From: Loripinus fragilis
Lineage: Eukaryota > Mollusca > Bivalvia > Lucinida > Lucinidae
NCBI GenBank assembly: GCA_964019695.1
Contig: OZ026514.1
Span: forward strand, 99,440,845 to 99,504,844
Direction: 5' to 3'
Length of the DNA: 64,000 bases
This document shows positions 31,377-42,779 of the stretch, one piece after another. The notes beneath the pieces are model-generated. The model was not told the DNA's origin and did not search any database. It was given only the letters and a program-made list of their open reading frames with translations. Position numbers and translations under genes: made by a program. The first letter of the stretch is position 1; the number at the start of each line of letters is the position of its first letter.

Positions 31377-31818
31377 ACTTATAGACTGAAGCTTTTGAGG
31401 CCCCTATACCAGTAGCTGCTTAGCTTCCACTAAAAACCTCTTGTTTTTCAGTACATGGAGTCTAACTGGTGAATTTATTGCTCATGCATTAAATGATCTT
31501 TCGTTTTCAGTGTGTTGCACAATGAGGATTATGGTCAGCCTGGCGGTTTGCATATACGTTTACTTCATTGTCGTTCATTGACTTAAAAGCTGTGTCATTT
31601 TTTTGCATTAAATGTCAATACCTGTATTGAAATGTATATCACACACTAATATAAAATGTTTATTTCATTTATTGCCCAAGCTTTTCTTCAATTTCTTAAT
31701 TTGATTATTACCCTTGGCATTAATAGTCAAATTGAATCCAGGGCTGTGAAAGCTCATATGCTCTTACGTAAGCATTCCTTTCCAGTGAGCAGGCATCATG
31801 CCAAAGACAATCTATTGG

Positions 31819-32614
31819 GGGTCAGTCTGATTACCGCAGGATACCACAGGATACCGCAGGATCCCTTCATATGGACATTCTTAATGTAATTTAGCATAGG
31901 ATAAAGCCATTTTATAATTAATAACAGTAAATATCTTCACTTTTTTTGTTGTTTATGTTGGTAAGAATTGCAATGCAATAAACAGACTGATTAAAAGACA
32001 CCCTGTGACAGGGTGTTAGCCAAAGGATAACACAATTTGGTGTCATTATTTCACATACTAAATTTCAACAAGTTATATGATTGTTTCTTATTTTTATTCT
32101 TTTTGTATTTTTCATAACTATAAATCATGATTTAAGGTTTCCTAGATTAAGATGATATAGATCTAATTATTTGAAATAAAATTTTTGAAGAATCCTGCAG
32201 TATCCTGTCGTGCAATAGCCAGTGTGACAAATAAGATAGGTTCCCAAATTCTATCTTTCGATTAATGTTATTCTTTTTCGAAAAATATTAAAAAATATAT
32301 GTCATAAATGATGTATCAAGCTTTTCATTGAAGAAAATTAACTATATAGTAGCACCTTGAGGGATCCTGCGGTAGCCTACCTGTAGTATACTGCATAATG
32401 CTATTCTTGAACTCATTAAAACTTGTTCGTACATACCATTTTAGGCAGTTTTTAGTATTGGTTGCTAAATTTCAAAATATAATGTCACCAAATTAAATAT
32501 ATTGAGCTTTTAATATATTGAAATGATATAAATTATATAGTGTTTTAGGGATCCTGCGGTATCCTGTGGTCCCCTGCAGTATCCAGCAGTATCCTGCGGT
32601 AATCAGACTGACCG
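31819..32614. mobile_element. 9-bp-TSD element 2 with GCAGGATACC subterminal repeats
   Basis: Flanked by ATCTATTGG (31810-31818 and 32615-32623). Ends GGGTCAGTCTGATTACCGCA and TGCGGTAATCAGACTGACCG. CAGGATACC-like motifs recur three times at the left end and four times at the right, and again internally near 32190 and 32350. The 796-bp unit is non-coding. It resembles element 1 at 56374-61705 in TSD length and terminal sequence. Confidence 0.88.
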
Positions 32615-32701
32615 ATCTATTGGTGTAAAAGAGAAACTAAATGAGCAATCGAACAACAATCTCTGAATTTTGAAACATCTAAGTAAATGAGAGTATTCGT
32701 A

Positions 32702-32917
32702 AATGTGTAGTCGATGGGGTGCCATCGCAAACACCCCCACGCTCTCGAAAAAATTTAATGATAAGTTAATCATTGACCTATTGACTCCATCTCAATGTCA
32801 CAAGTTTGACCATAGGATGAACATTCAACTTGTATCCCATTCTGCTCATCATCTCCTTCAATTTGATATGCCACAAGACCATCATTAGAAAAAATAAAAA
32901 TTTTGACCCCAAGCAAC
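32702..32917. repeat. Dispersed repeat (GTCGATGGGGTGCCATCGCA), left half
   Basis: A copy of the family at 14500-15482, interrupted at its CCCCAAGCAAC site by the element at 32918-35276; it resumes at 35277-35450. Confidence 0.8.
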
Positions 32918-35276
32918 GGATTACAGTCAAAACGTCCCCGAATTGGTCAAAACACCCCCAAAAATTGGTCAAAACGTCCCCATGGTAAAAAATGTTGGTC
33001 AAAACGTCCCCAACATGATTTTTTATTCTATATTTTATGAAATTTTAGGCATAATCTAGGATGTATGAATGAAACTGTTTTAGATAAAGTGTTTTTTTTC
33101 CAGATTCCATTCTGTTATTTCAGTAAAAATAGCATTAAGAATGCAGTTTTCCGACAATCCTTCTACACACGATCCTTCAAATATTACATATATTCACTAG
33201 CTTTGGTGATTTGATTTGTGGTTATTATCAGGCAATCGCTATGGTTGTAAGTTTGGAATAGTTAATTAATTTTGAGCAAACATATGCATAAAGTTTAAAT
33301 CTAAATCTAGGGTCTACGCAGTATATAAATCTCATTTCCAACAAGCGCAAAATTTGCCTAGGGGAAATGCTTTTGGATATTTTCATCAAAAATTGATAAT
33401 AGGTGATTAACTCTATTAAAACAGGTGTCTAATACATGTAAAATTGAACTGTTTGATAAAGACGTGTGAAAAACATGCAGCTCAGAAATAATGACAGTGA
33501 CTCCTCAATTAAGAAACTTAATTAAGAAACTTCCATACATCGAATGCAGTGATTCATTTATAATTTTGGGCTTATGGGTGCTGGGACTCGATGTTTCCCA
33601 TATCGATGAGTCCAACTGCAAACTTATGAGTCCAGAACACTATTTTTAATGGCAAGTCTGCAATACTATTGCATCCCGGGACTCGCTGAAATAAAAACTT
33701 TGCATCCCAGAGACAAAATTATGCGCAAAAGATGCAGGATGTGCAGGTAATAAAATCACTGCAGATGTATGCACATATCGCATGCAAGAAAACATTATGT
33801 ATCTGTTGTGTATTGTCTTGTTGTGCATCAGTGTTATATTGCAGTCGTCCGTCCATACGTCGGATGGGTGGAGACATGCATTTACTTATCGATGCATAAA
33901 AGTCTATAAACCGTTATTTATTACTTACGTACGTACGGACGCATGCGTATGTGTCTTTCTGTTCGTACACACGCATTTTTGGTGTAGTATCTTGCATGAA
34001 TCTACACAGTACAGTCACGGACGTATATATTGAACTATACGTCCATGGTACAGTATATCAGAACACAATTACCTGGTAAACCGTCAATGTTATGAATACA
34101 TTTGTTTGATAAGAAAAAAGGAAAACGTTAAATTAGGTTCTTATATGTGGGGGCTAAATTTTACAATGTCATGTTCGATAAAGTGTATTTAAACAAATTT
34201 AAAGTGGAAATCTCATCCCTTCTTCGAAGATCACCAAGTGACGCGATGATCTCTATGTACAAGCTATAATGCTGTAGCGAGTCACATGTAAAGTGCCCGC
34301 ACGCACACTACATAGATACTTACCATCAAAATTTTAAACGACATTTTCAATGAAACAAGCACCCTAAATGCAAAAGAACATTTTCTGTGTGAAACAATTT
34401 TATTTGTTACTCTTGTCATAAAGTGATTAATAACCGCACCTATCAGGTTGCATGGATGCACAGTTTGGTCTGGGCCTTCCTGCAGTTTTTTATGATATTT
34501 GGACATTATAAACTTTGTATTGAGCGAATAACAACGGCGAGGATCAGGCTGCATGAAAGCACAGCCTGGTCTGCACCATTGTTGTTCGCATGCAACTAAG
34601 TCAAGTTTTCTCACAACATGCCCCTCCTGTCATGAGTAAATGTATATATTGTTATAAATGTTTTTCTGATAAAAAAAGTGAAATTTAAAAAATAAAGTAT
34701 GTTTATATACATGATATACTTGTGTTGTTGTTATGTCAGTTCACGCCGTCCTAGTGATGTTGGGTTTACCGTGACAAAATACTCTTGCACTTTATTAACG
34801 GTCATACGGAACCAAAGTCGGTGTATTGTATTAACTCTTTGCATGCTGGTGTCATGCTGATACTATTTGTAAGTGGCTTATAAATACCCAAATTAGACCT
34901 GACATAACATGGAGTTATCTGGACATTATGATGGTATTCCCGAAACAGTCCTTTAAAAACGTCATTTTAAAAAAGAAAAGCAGACATCAAAACACGCGAA
35001 AAACTATTATGCTCTAACGTTGATCTAAAGCAGCATGAACATAAAATACCCCATCAAAACATCATTTCAAACTTTCATACATTAGTATCAGACACTAAAA
35101 CAAGCCTTTTCTTTGTTGAAATCTCATATTTCCTCGAAAAATCTCCTTTGAAAAATGGGGACGTTTTATGGGGACGTTTTGACCAATCTTTTTTTCGTGT
35201 TTGGGGACGTTTTGACCAATTAGGGAACGTTTCGACTAGGGGGTGTTTTGACTAGGGGATGTTTTGACTTGCACCC
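32918..35276. mobile_element. 9-bp-TSD element 3 with TCAAAACGTCCCC subterminal repeats
   Basis: CCAAGCAAC is duplicated at 32909-32917 and 35277-35285 within an otherwise continuous dispersed repeat, so the empty site can be reconstructed. GGTCAAAACGTCCCC-type motifs recur four times at 32930-33012 and about six times, inverted, at 35158-35272. Outer ends GGATTACAGTC and (complement) GGGTGCAAGTC. The 2.1-kb middle has no recognised gene. Confidence 0.85.
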
Positions 35277-35450
35277 CCAAGCAACCCCAAGTCCCACCCC
35301 CTGAGGTATGACCCGGGCGACATAATGACAATCAAACAGTTTGGCATAAAAATCTTTGAAATCTATTTTTCAAAGATGATAGTTGACCTTTGAACCCTCC
35401 CTGGGGCCCAAGGGGGATGGCCAAAAAAGTGGGAAAAGCCTTATAGAGCA
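35277..35450. repeat. Dispersed repeat, right half
   Basis: Continues the copy at 32702-32917: CCCAAGTCCCACCCCCTGAG, TGACCTTTGAACCCTCCCTG, GGGGCCCAAGGGGGATGGCC. Confidence 0.75.
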
Positions 35451-35757
35451 TCAATAACATATTTTTGGACATAACTAAAATAACACCTTTGTTTAGATCT
35501 AATTCAAAAAAAAATAATTTATTTTTTTAATATAATTTCTGTCCAGAGAAAGCTTATCACCTACATGGTATCGCTGACTCTGAACGGATTAATAAACGGT
35601 ATACACTTTCAGGAAATACATAGGATTTCTATGACCGAGTCACATACTGTTTCTGTTTCCTCTATCTGAACCTCCATGGATGGAGAACAGCACATATATT
35701 GTGCGAATAACATATTTCTTCTTGAGTTAAAAGTTCATTATTAAAACATTATTAAAA

Positions 35758-36415
35758 CAGTGACCTATATAAGAGTGACTGGAAACTTCATTGAAATATC
35801 GATTTTTAACACAGCAGCACTGTCGTTAGTATTACACAGGTAAATTAGGGAAAGTCGATATCATTTATCTACACGATTGCTTTTATCGCGGTTTTGGAAT
35901 ACACAGTGTAATTTCTTGATTGTTTACCAAATCTTTTTACACCTTTACAAACCCCAAAATTGAATAAATTTAAGTAATTATAAACAACAGGGCATCTTAG
36001 TTAATGAAAATTAATAAATAAAGACACAGACAAAGCTATATTTGAAGCTTTATTCGTTGCAGTGAAAGAGGTGTTGTTGAAGCCATATTTTACGAATTCC
36101 ACAACTTTCGTAAAATCATCCGATATTTACACGGTCATAACTACATGGGATTAGTCTTAACAATGCAGAAACATATCATTTATAAATATTTCATATATCT
36201 TATTTCGATTGCTATTACCTAAATATAGCAATGAGCGATATTTACGACGAAGTACGCGCTTTAATGTTCATATAAATGCAGCAGTTTCTCACGGCTGCGT
36301 CGCCATTTTGTGTATACGATGAATGGCGCACCAGGTGTAAGTCACGTGACACATGCCCCGACATACCTGTCTGGCTGAAAAATGGAGTTTCCAGTCACTC
36401 TTATATAGGTCACTG
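35758..36415. mobile_element. 658-bp TIR element, CAGTGACCTATATAAGAGTG
   Basis: CAGTGACCTATATAAGAGTG... and its exact complement at 36386-36415 form ~30-bp TIRs. ATTAAAA follows the right end and precedes the left, suggesting a 7-8-bp TSD (hAT-like, inference). A related fragment occurs at 53672-53701. Confidence 0.85.
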
Positions 36416-36769
36416 ATTAAAAACATTAAAAGGTAGAGGGCGATAAAAAGTTCACACTCTGGATAATTTGGTGCTCTGATATTTACAGTGACACGGTACA
36501 TATATACACAGCTGTCCCCTGGACCTGTTTACTCTATTTGATCTGGGTGATTAAGGTGATTATACTACAAACATGATAGTTTTAGGAAGCTATAACTTGT
36601 AAGCTCTAAATCTGAAATTCATTTAAAAAAAGGGTGAACTGTGTCAGTATGTGGAAAGCCAATGCGTCTACCAGCAATTATGTGCACTTATATAGACTTA
36701 GCAATCAATTCAAACGTAATTTTACCAATTGATTGGAGTTAATTGGGAGAAATCTAAAAAAATCTAACA

Positions 36770-37370
36770 GTCTGTGTCTTCCAGGTGCACGAAAGGGATT
36801 AAGCGTTTCGGAGCAGAGAACACATATTTAACCCACATGTACCATAATCGGACCACAACGAAAAGATTATTGACCGCACTCCTCCAACACTTTCCAAAAT
36901 TTTATGCTCAGAAAAAGAAACAATTGACCATTACATATATAAGTGTCAAAAGTATGATTCACAACGACAGGTTCTTGAAAGAGAAATAGAGGAAATCCTA
37001 GCCAGAAACACAATAATCCAGACAGATATCAACCTTAAAGTCTTGACAGGAAATATAGATGGAATATGCAGGGCTATTAATTTGGAGTTAAAGACAGCAT
37101 TCGGCACGTTCCTGAGATCTACAGGAAGACTCATTAACTAGAATTCATACAGCTATAATTATATACAAAAAAGAAAAGAATCATAAGAATTTATTATATA
37201 TTATTCAATTAATTTAAATTTTATCAAAAGAAAACAAAAATATAACTCGCTCGAAGACCTATTTCACTTAGAGTTTTGCACCTAGAGAAAGCATAGTTCA
37301 AAGAAGCACCAAGAGGATACAGCCAGTGTTATATTGGCAGAAGAATCAACAACAACAACAACAACAATTT
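36770..37370 (+). pseudogene. 3' end of a non-LTR retrotransposon
   Basis: A frame ending at 37141 reads CSEKETIDHYIYKCQKYDSQ, then ~55 residues to a stop. The C-x-E-T-x-(D/E)-H-x(3)-C pattern is the C-terminal zinc-knuckle-like end of LINE pol proteins. A frameshift lies near 36870. The 3' flank ends in a CAACAACAACAACAA tail (37349-37367), as LINE tails do. The 5' part is missing. Confidence 0.65.
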
Positions 37371-37374
37371 TAAT

Positions 37375-38280
37375 AAATTTTCCTTTTTAAAGGAGGGCTT
37401 GCCTAGTTGAAAAACAGCATGTGCACCTTGTTGGGATCACCTCCAAATTTGGTTATTGTTTACACTGCACTAAAACCATGTTATAGACGAACATTAACAA
37501 TAGTTATTGAGTCGATGGGTAAGATACTCTTGGAAAAAGAAAATCACAAACAGTTATCTAAAGCGGCACCTAGCAACGTACACTGAAGGACTTTAAAAAC
37601 GCCAAAAAATTGAAATTTATAAAATTTTACTTATTTTCAATGTATCAATTATTTTGGTTTTGGCAACAATGAACATCAACACGTCAGCAAAACATGTTTT
37701 TAATTTCATGCCAAAATATAAATAATGTTAGGACAACAGTCTATCGAATAGCAATACACTTAGATTAAATCGACGTGATTTAAAGTAATTGTTTCAAAAT
37801 ATTTTTATTAAAAACCTGGATACAAATTATCCTCGAAGCCCTATTATTTGTCTGGAACTGACGATAGCCAGCCAGAATGGATATCTTCGATGCAAATATC
37901 GTTGATACACTTGAAGTAAGTTGCCGTCTTAACGTCAGGTCGTCATTTTTGGTTAACCAGACCTGCCTCAATATTTAACTGTCCCTGAAGCCTGATAACA
38001 ATCTCTGAGGGGCTGTATAGTTGATCGCCTTTCCCAAAGGCCTAGAACTTTTCAAATAGTCATTTCATGTTTCCCATATAAATATATTCCTATTTTGTTG
38101 CTAGTCTATGGGCGGATGCTAAGTTCTGATAATCATACAACTCTACTGCAGACAATTACATTTATAGAGTAATGAACATAACCATTTGGAAAAGAAAGAA
38201 ATATTATTACAATATTTTACGTGTATTAATGACCACTTTTATTATCAGACTGGTAGCAATTTTATATAGATTACTGATGG
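37375..38280. other. Unassigned AT-rich stretch
   Basis: No gene, RNA or repeat recognised. Confidence 0.4.
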
Positions 38281-38289
38281 CAATTATAA

Positions 38290-38761
38290 TGGCTCACTTC
38301 GAATCGAAGTTTTGTTCCTACTATAGTAACTAAAGTTCAATTCGAACATCGATAGTGGCTACTATAGTGACGTCATGAACCTACTAAAGATCAACGGTGG
38401 GTCAGAGCACCGTTACTCTGGTAGCTTATCTGGTGGTTCCCTCCTCTAGACCTATCTAGCAAGATGGGTTCGAGATCTATCAATAGCGTCAAAATGTTTT
38501 TATTTTACAAAATAAATCCTTGACGTGTTCTATTTGCAGTCCCTCTTATTCGTAATTGTAAATTAGGGTAGTCTGTGCAGTTAATGCACACCCTTTTTGT
38601 CTATGATGAATAATTGAGGTGGGACATACATGGGTATTCACTTTGTTTACTTGACAACTAATTAAAAGGGAGCAACTGTAGCCATTTAGGTGTAAACGTA
38701 CGCACGCATCTATTGCATAAGATCTTTAGTAGGAACTTTAGTTCGATTCGAAGTGGGCCAA
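38290..38761. mobile_element. TIR element, GGCTCACTTCGAATCGAA ends
   Basis: GGCTCACTTCGAATCGAAG at the left and TTCGATTCGAAGTGGGCC at the right are inverted. Subterminal TTCCTACTATAG and CTTTAGTAGGAA are also inverted. Interior non-coding; TSD unclear. Confidence 0.7.
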
Positions 38762-40337
38762 TATCATTCCAATTGTGCCAGATGGTTCATGCTTGGAGAA
38801 TCGTGGCATGATTAATAAAGTTATAAAAGTAAATCTGCAGTGTTTTTATACATGCTTACGTACAAGCTACATGTCAATTTGACCCAGAAGTGTATGCGAC
38901 ACGCCATGATCCCAAAATATATCCTCACACCAAATTTAGGATTCCTTCCTCAAATTATATACAGATAAGCTCTGAGCTTGACCTTGCTAGAACAGAAACC
39001 AGAGGTCAAGGTCACAGTGACCTGGAAACATTTGGTGACTCTCCAGGGTCCAAGATGTATCTACATACCAAATATGGAATGCTACCATAAATAAAATAGG
39101 CGATCTGCTGTGGGTGCATTTTTTCAAGAACTGACTCCTGATATCAAGGTCACAGTGGATGAAAACAGTGAGCGACATTCCATGACCACAACATATATCC
39201 ACAAATTGAATTTGGGGGTTAATATGGCATATAATATGAGACATGCTCTTACAGGGCTCGCACAGACCTGGAAAAATTTGGCATTGGTCCTGGAAAAAAG
39301 TGCCTTTTGTCCTGGAATTGTCCTGGAATTTTGTAAAATCATCCTTGAAAATATGAATTAGTCTTTGAGAAATATAAAAATACAACTAGTCCTTTCAGAT
39401 TTATGGGGTGCGCTAGAAATACTGTGTGAAATCGCGAAAAAACTGAATGAAAATCGCTAGATACACGTCAAAGAGCGAGGTGCAACTCGTATTCTATTCT
39501 ATTCATATTGTGCGGTAGTCCCGGTTTTTATCACAGGTGTCAGAATCAAAGAAATCGAGTGCGCCTATTCATTTCACCACTTCTGACTGAAAAAAGTGCA
39601 CTTTAAAACGTTGTGTTATACAAAATTGGGAAGAAATTGAGTCCTTGAAAAATGGTAAAATCCTAGAATCACGCTTAGGGATGTCTGTTACAACGCAAGG
39701 TGGTTCTGGACGACAGTACGTTACGGGTCCAGGACGAAATATTTCTAAATATAGGTTTGTTTTATTGAATGTGTATCGTTTTCGGGAGATTTAAGACACA
39801 ATAAACCGCAAGTATCTTATTTTGTCTTTGTAAAATTGTCCACGACACTTATCTAAACTTAATTAATCCTGTAGAGCATGGCGACTGTATCCAGTTAACG
39901 CGTATATGATACATTATTATTCTTAAAACTGTATATTACTACTACACTTGTCCGCATATCCTTATTTAGTACTTTCACTTTCGTTTTCTTTGAACATTTT
40001 ATGACTTGATATGATTAGACATTGCATTGTCCATCACATAGACCAAGAAAGAATTTTCTTATCAATCTGCTTACTTTAGACAAACACGTTTTTAAAACTG
40101 AAACGAATGTACTGCAGTCATTTTTCCATGTTACAGATGTGTAAAGACTGCAAATATTTTGTTACAGGTTATTGTCGACAGCGTCGCAGGTGGAGACGAC
40201 AGTGATGGATTTATTAGATATATCTTAAACTGAAGAATCTTCTGTTTTGACCGAGGGTGAAATGTCATTTACCCTGTATGCAAATACGAATATGGCTGAT
40301 ACTCAAATAATGTACTGTTATTTCGAGCCACGCAAGA

Positions 40338-40850
40338 CTTGACATCTTGGCCTAGTGGTTAGCGTGTCAGACTTTGGAACCAGAGGACCAGGGCTAATTC
40401 CCGTGTGGGCACTTATTACATTTTTTTTCTTTTTCTGTTTTCGTCTTACTTACTTTGTAATGCAAAATTACTTCATACAAGAAATATGGAATTATATAAA
40501 TGACAAAAATCACACTCCTTAACGTTTTATATTGAATTATGCTCTAAATTTGTGGGGTGGGGATAACTTTGGCCCTCCTGGAAGATAATTAGTCAGGTGA
40601 CCCCCGATTTTTATCTTTTTTCTGAAACTTCAAGTGATAGTCAATGAAATAAAAACAATAGAATAAGATTTTTAACGTCAGATTTTTTTTATATATAATT
40701 TGCTCTAAAAATCGAAATCCTTTCATGGGGGAATAAACAAAATATATCATGCAGTATCTTGACACTGCTTGGGAAAATATGTACATTTTCACATTTTCTA
40801 GAAAGTTTGAGGTCATGAGCAATAATTAAAATTAAAATAAAGAAGCTGGA
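40338..40850 (+). mobile_element. tRNA-headed SINE-like repeat, third family
   Basis: Head GGCCTAGTGGTTAGCGTGTC (A-box-like) and AGGGCTAATTCCCGTG (weak B box), then a long body shared in inverted orientation with 50500-50985 (AACGTTTTATATTGAATTAT). Confidence 0.65.
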
Positions 40851-41284
40851 TGGCGATTACAAATAATTTAGCTTAATATTAAGAACTTGGATTTTTTCAG
40901 AAAATTTGTGAAATGCTGAAAACTTCCATGTGAGATTATGAAAAATTGAGTGTGGTGACATAACCTGTTAATTTCATAAATTGACAGTCCATACATAAAA
41001 CAAACTGTATGCAAAGAATTAAATAGATTTTAACGTGGAAAGTATTTCCAGCAATTGCCCTTAATAAGCCCCAGGTCCGACAAAGTGTAAGTCACATATC
41101 ATGGTCGAATAATATAACGTTTTAAGCTCACCAAAGCTGAAGGCTCCGAGGTGAGCTAATAGTGTACAAATGACTCCAGCCTCCATCCGTCTGTCTGTTC
41201 GTCAAAACTCTGAAACCACCATGTCAATCGAATTTCATATGGAGACTCCTTAGGATGGAGGGACGAAAGTTATTCGAATGATCT

Positions 41285-41610
41285 TAAAATGCATTCAAGC
41301 CCCTATCCCCGTAGGTTAGCCTGCTGTCCGTTCTGATGCGGTGGCTCTCTTGTTGTTGATCTATTGTTTAATATACTTCTCATTATGGGGGTTCTGTGTT
41401 TGTCTTTGTTTTGGTATGCATTACTTTGTGCCCTTTCTAGTTTTGCATCCATCTTGAAGAGGAAGAGAGAGCTGGTTGCTTTGCTATTATTTTCTTACGA
41501 ATATCTTGTTATTGTAAATGTTCAATGGCTTTTCCTCATGATGTAGTGGGTTGGTCTGGAGCTTATGACTGTTGTATTTCCTGATCATACTCACTAACTT
41601 CATTTTCTTG
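41285..41610 (+). repeat. Q repeat, diverged copy
   Basis: AGCCTGCTGTCCGTTCTGAT, TTGTTGTTGATC, TTTCTAGTTTTGCATCCATC and TTTCCTGATCATACTCACT follow the order of the other Q copies. Confidence 0.7.
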
Positions 41611-42561
41611 TGACCAAGAAGCTGCCATACCCAAATAAGGTAAAACCCCTTTTAAATCTTCTCTGGAACCAGAAAACCAAAATGCCTCCAATCCCATATA
41701 TGGTATTGACCTTTAAATTCTTTTGATTACCTGGGGGCTTGGTATGCACATTCGATGGGAGGTCGCACAGTGCTTAACTACTCCTTCAAGCGTTGAATAG
41801 GCTCCAGAACAGTATTTACATCTACTCAAGTGTTCATGAAAGCAAGAAAAATGCCGTCTCACACCTGTTACAGAAAAACTGACGTCGTCTATTGCCTGTT
41901 ACACAGTCGTCTCTAACCAGTAACATTAGAAAAAATGAAATTTTGAGGTTTTCAGTTTTCTTTTAAGAAGGACATGTTAAAATTGACTGAAAAATCATGT
42001 GAGATCTATTGTCGAACCATTTATGCTTATTTCATGATGGGAACGCAAGTAATCAATCATAAATAACATATTTCTGAAGTTTCTATTCCAGACCAGAGTT
42101 TAACAATTTAACTACAAATATCTATGGTGTTTGTAGTTCTAATGTCGAACTTACAAACACTAATATGACAGAAATTATTAAAAATAGCCAAGCACACTAT
42201 ATTATCATTTTCTGCGACGTCTCTGTGTGTTGGCCCTTTCCACTGTCGTCCAAAACCGTAAATATGTCATCTAAAACCCGTTACCTGTCGTCCAGCACAG
42301 GTAAGCAGTCGTCATGGGCCCGTAACGAATTGTCGTCCAGAACCACCTTGCGTTGTAACAGACATCCCTAAGCGTGAGAATAGTCCTGTAAAAGTCCTGG
42401 ACTTCTGTTTTCCCATTTCTGTACGAACCCTGTCTTAACTTGCTGTCGGTGAGTTGTCTTGTCACTGAACTGTTTTGTTCCCATAACCACGACCGTTATG
42501 CTAACAGTTTGTTTATATAAATAGACAAACCAGGTAGAGGGTATCACTATTCCGACAGAAA

Positions 42562-42588
42562 CGCTTGCGGCGAGAGCGCCGCAAGCAA
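42562..42588. repeat. GC-rich hairpin
   Basis: GCTTGCGGCG and CGCCGCAAGC are separated by a short AGAG loop, unusual in this AT-rich DNA. Confidence 0.8.
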
Positions 42589-42599
42589 AAACTACGCTG

Positions 42600-42662
42600 A
42601 CATGACCACGCTATAGGACCCTGACCATATACAATGTATTTTTTGAGCAAAACAAAATGGCG
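42600..42662 (+). repeat. Inverted copy of the block at 46000-46062
   Basis: ACGCTATAGGACCCTGACCA, then TATACAATGTATTTTTTGAG and AAATGGCGGA, matching the complement of 46062-46000. In this copy the ATG frame closes after five codons. Confidence 0.75.
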
Positions 42663-42779
42663 GAAGGGGCATAAGAAACAACCACCACTGGGGATTCTGT
42701 TGCTTTTATTCTCACAAAGGACCAAGTATGATACATGTTTAGCTCTGTCATTGTCCAGACCTTGGTAGTGCATACGATT

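Larger units (their letters stand above)
39670..42376. mobile_element. 2.7-kb element with 46-bp perfect TIR and 5-bp TSD
   Basis: 39670-39715 is perfectly inverted at 42331-42376 (arm starts CACGCTTAGGGATGTCTGTT). TSD AGAAT at 39665-39669 and 42377-42381. GTTACCTGTCGTCC-like motifs recur near the right end. It contains a SINE-like unit and a Q repeat, and no recognisable transposase. A 5-bp TSD occurs in Transib and some hAT groups; superfamily undecided. Confidence 0.88.
39252..42432. mobile_element. MITE with CAGGGTTCGTACAG-type TIR, split by another element
   Basis: Ends CAGGGCTCGCACAGACCTGG and TCTGTACGAACCCTG are inverted; TSD TCTTA at 39247-39251 and 42433-42437. Without the inner element (39670-42376) the host is 474 bp, close to copies at 17388 and 27066. 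Confidence 0.88.
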
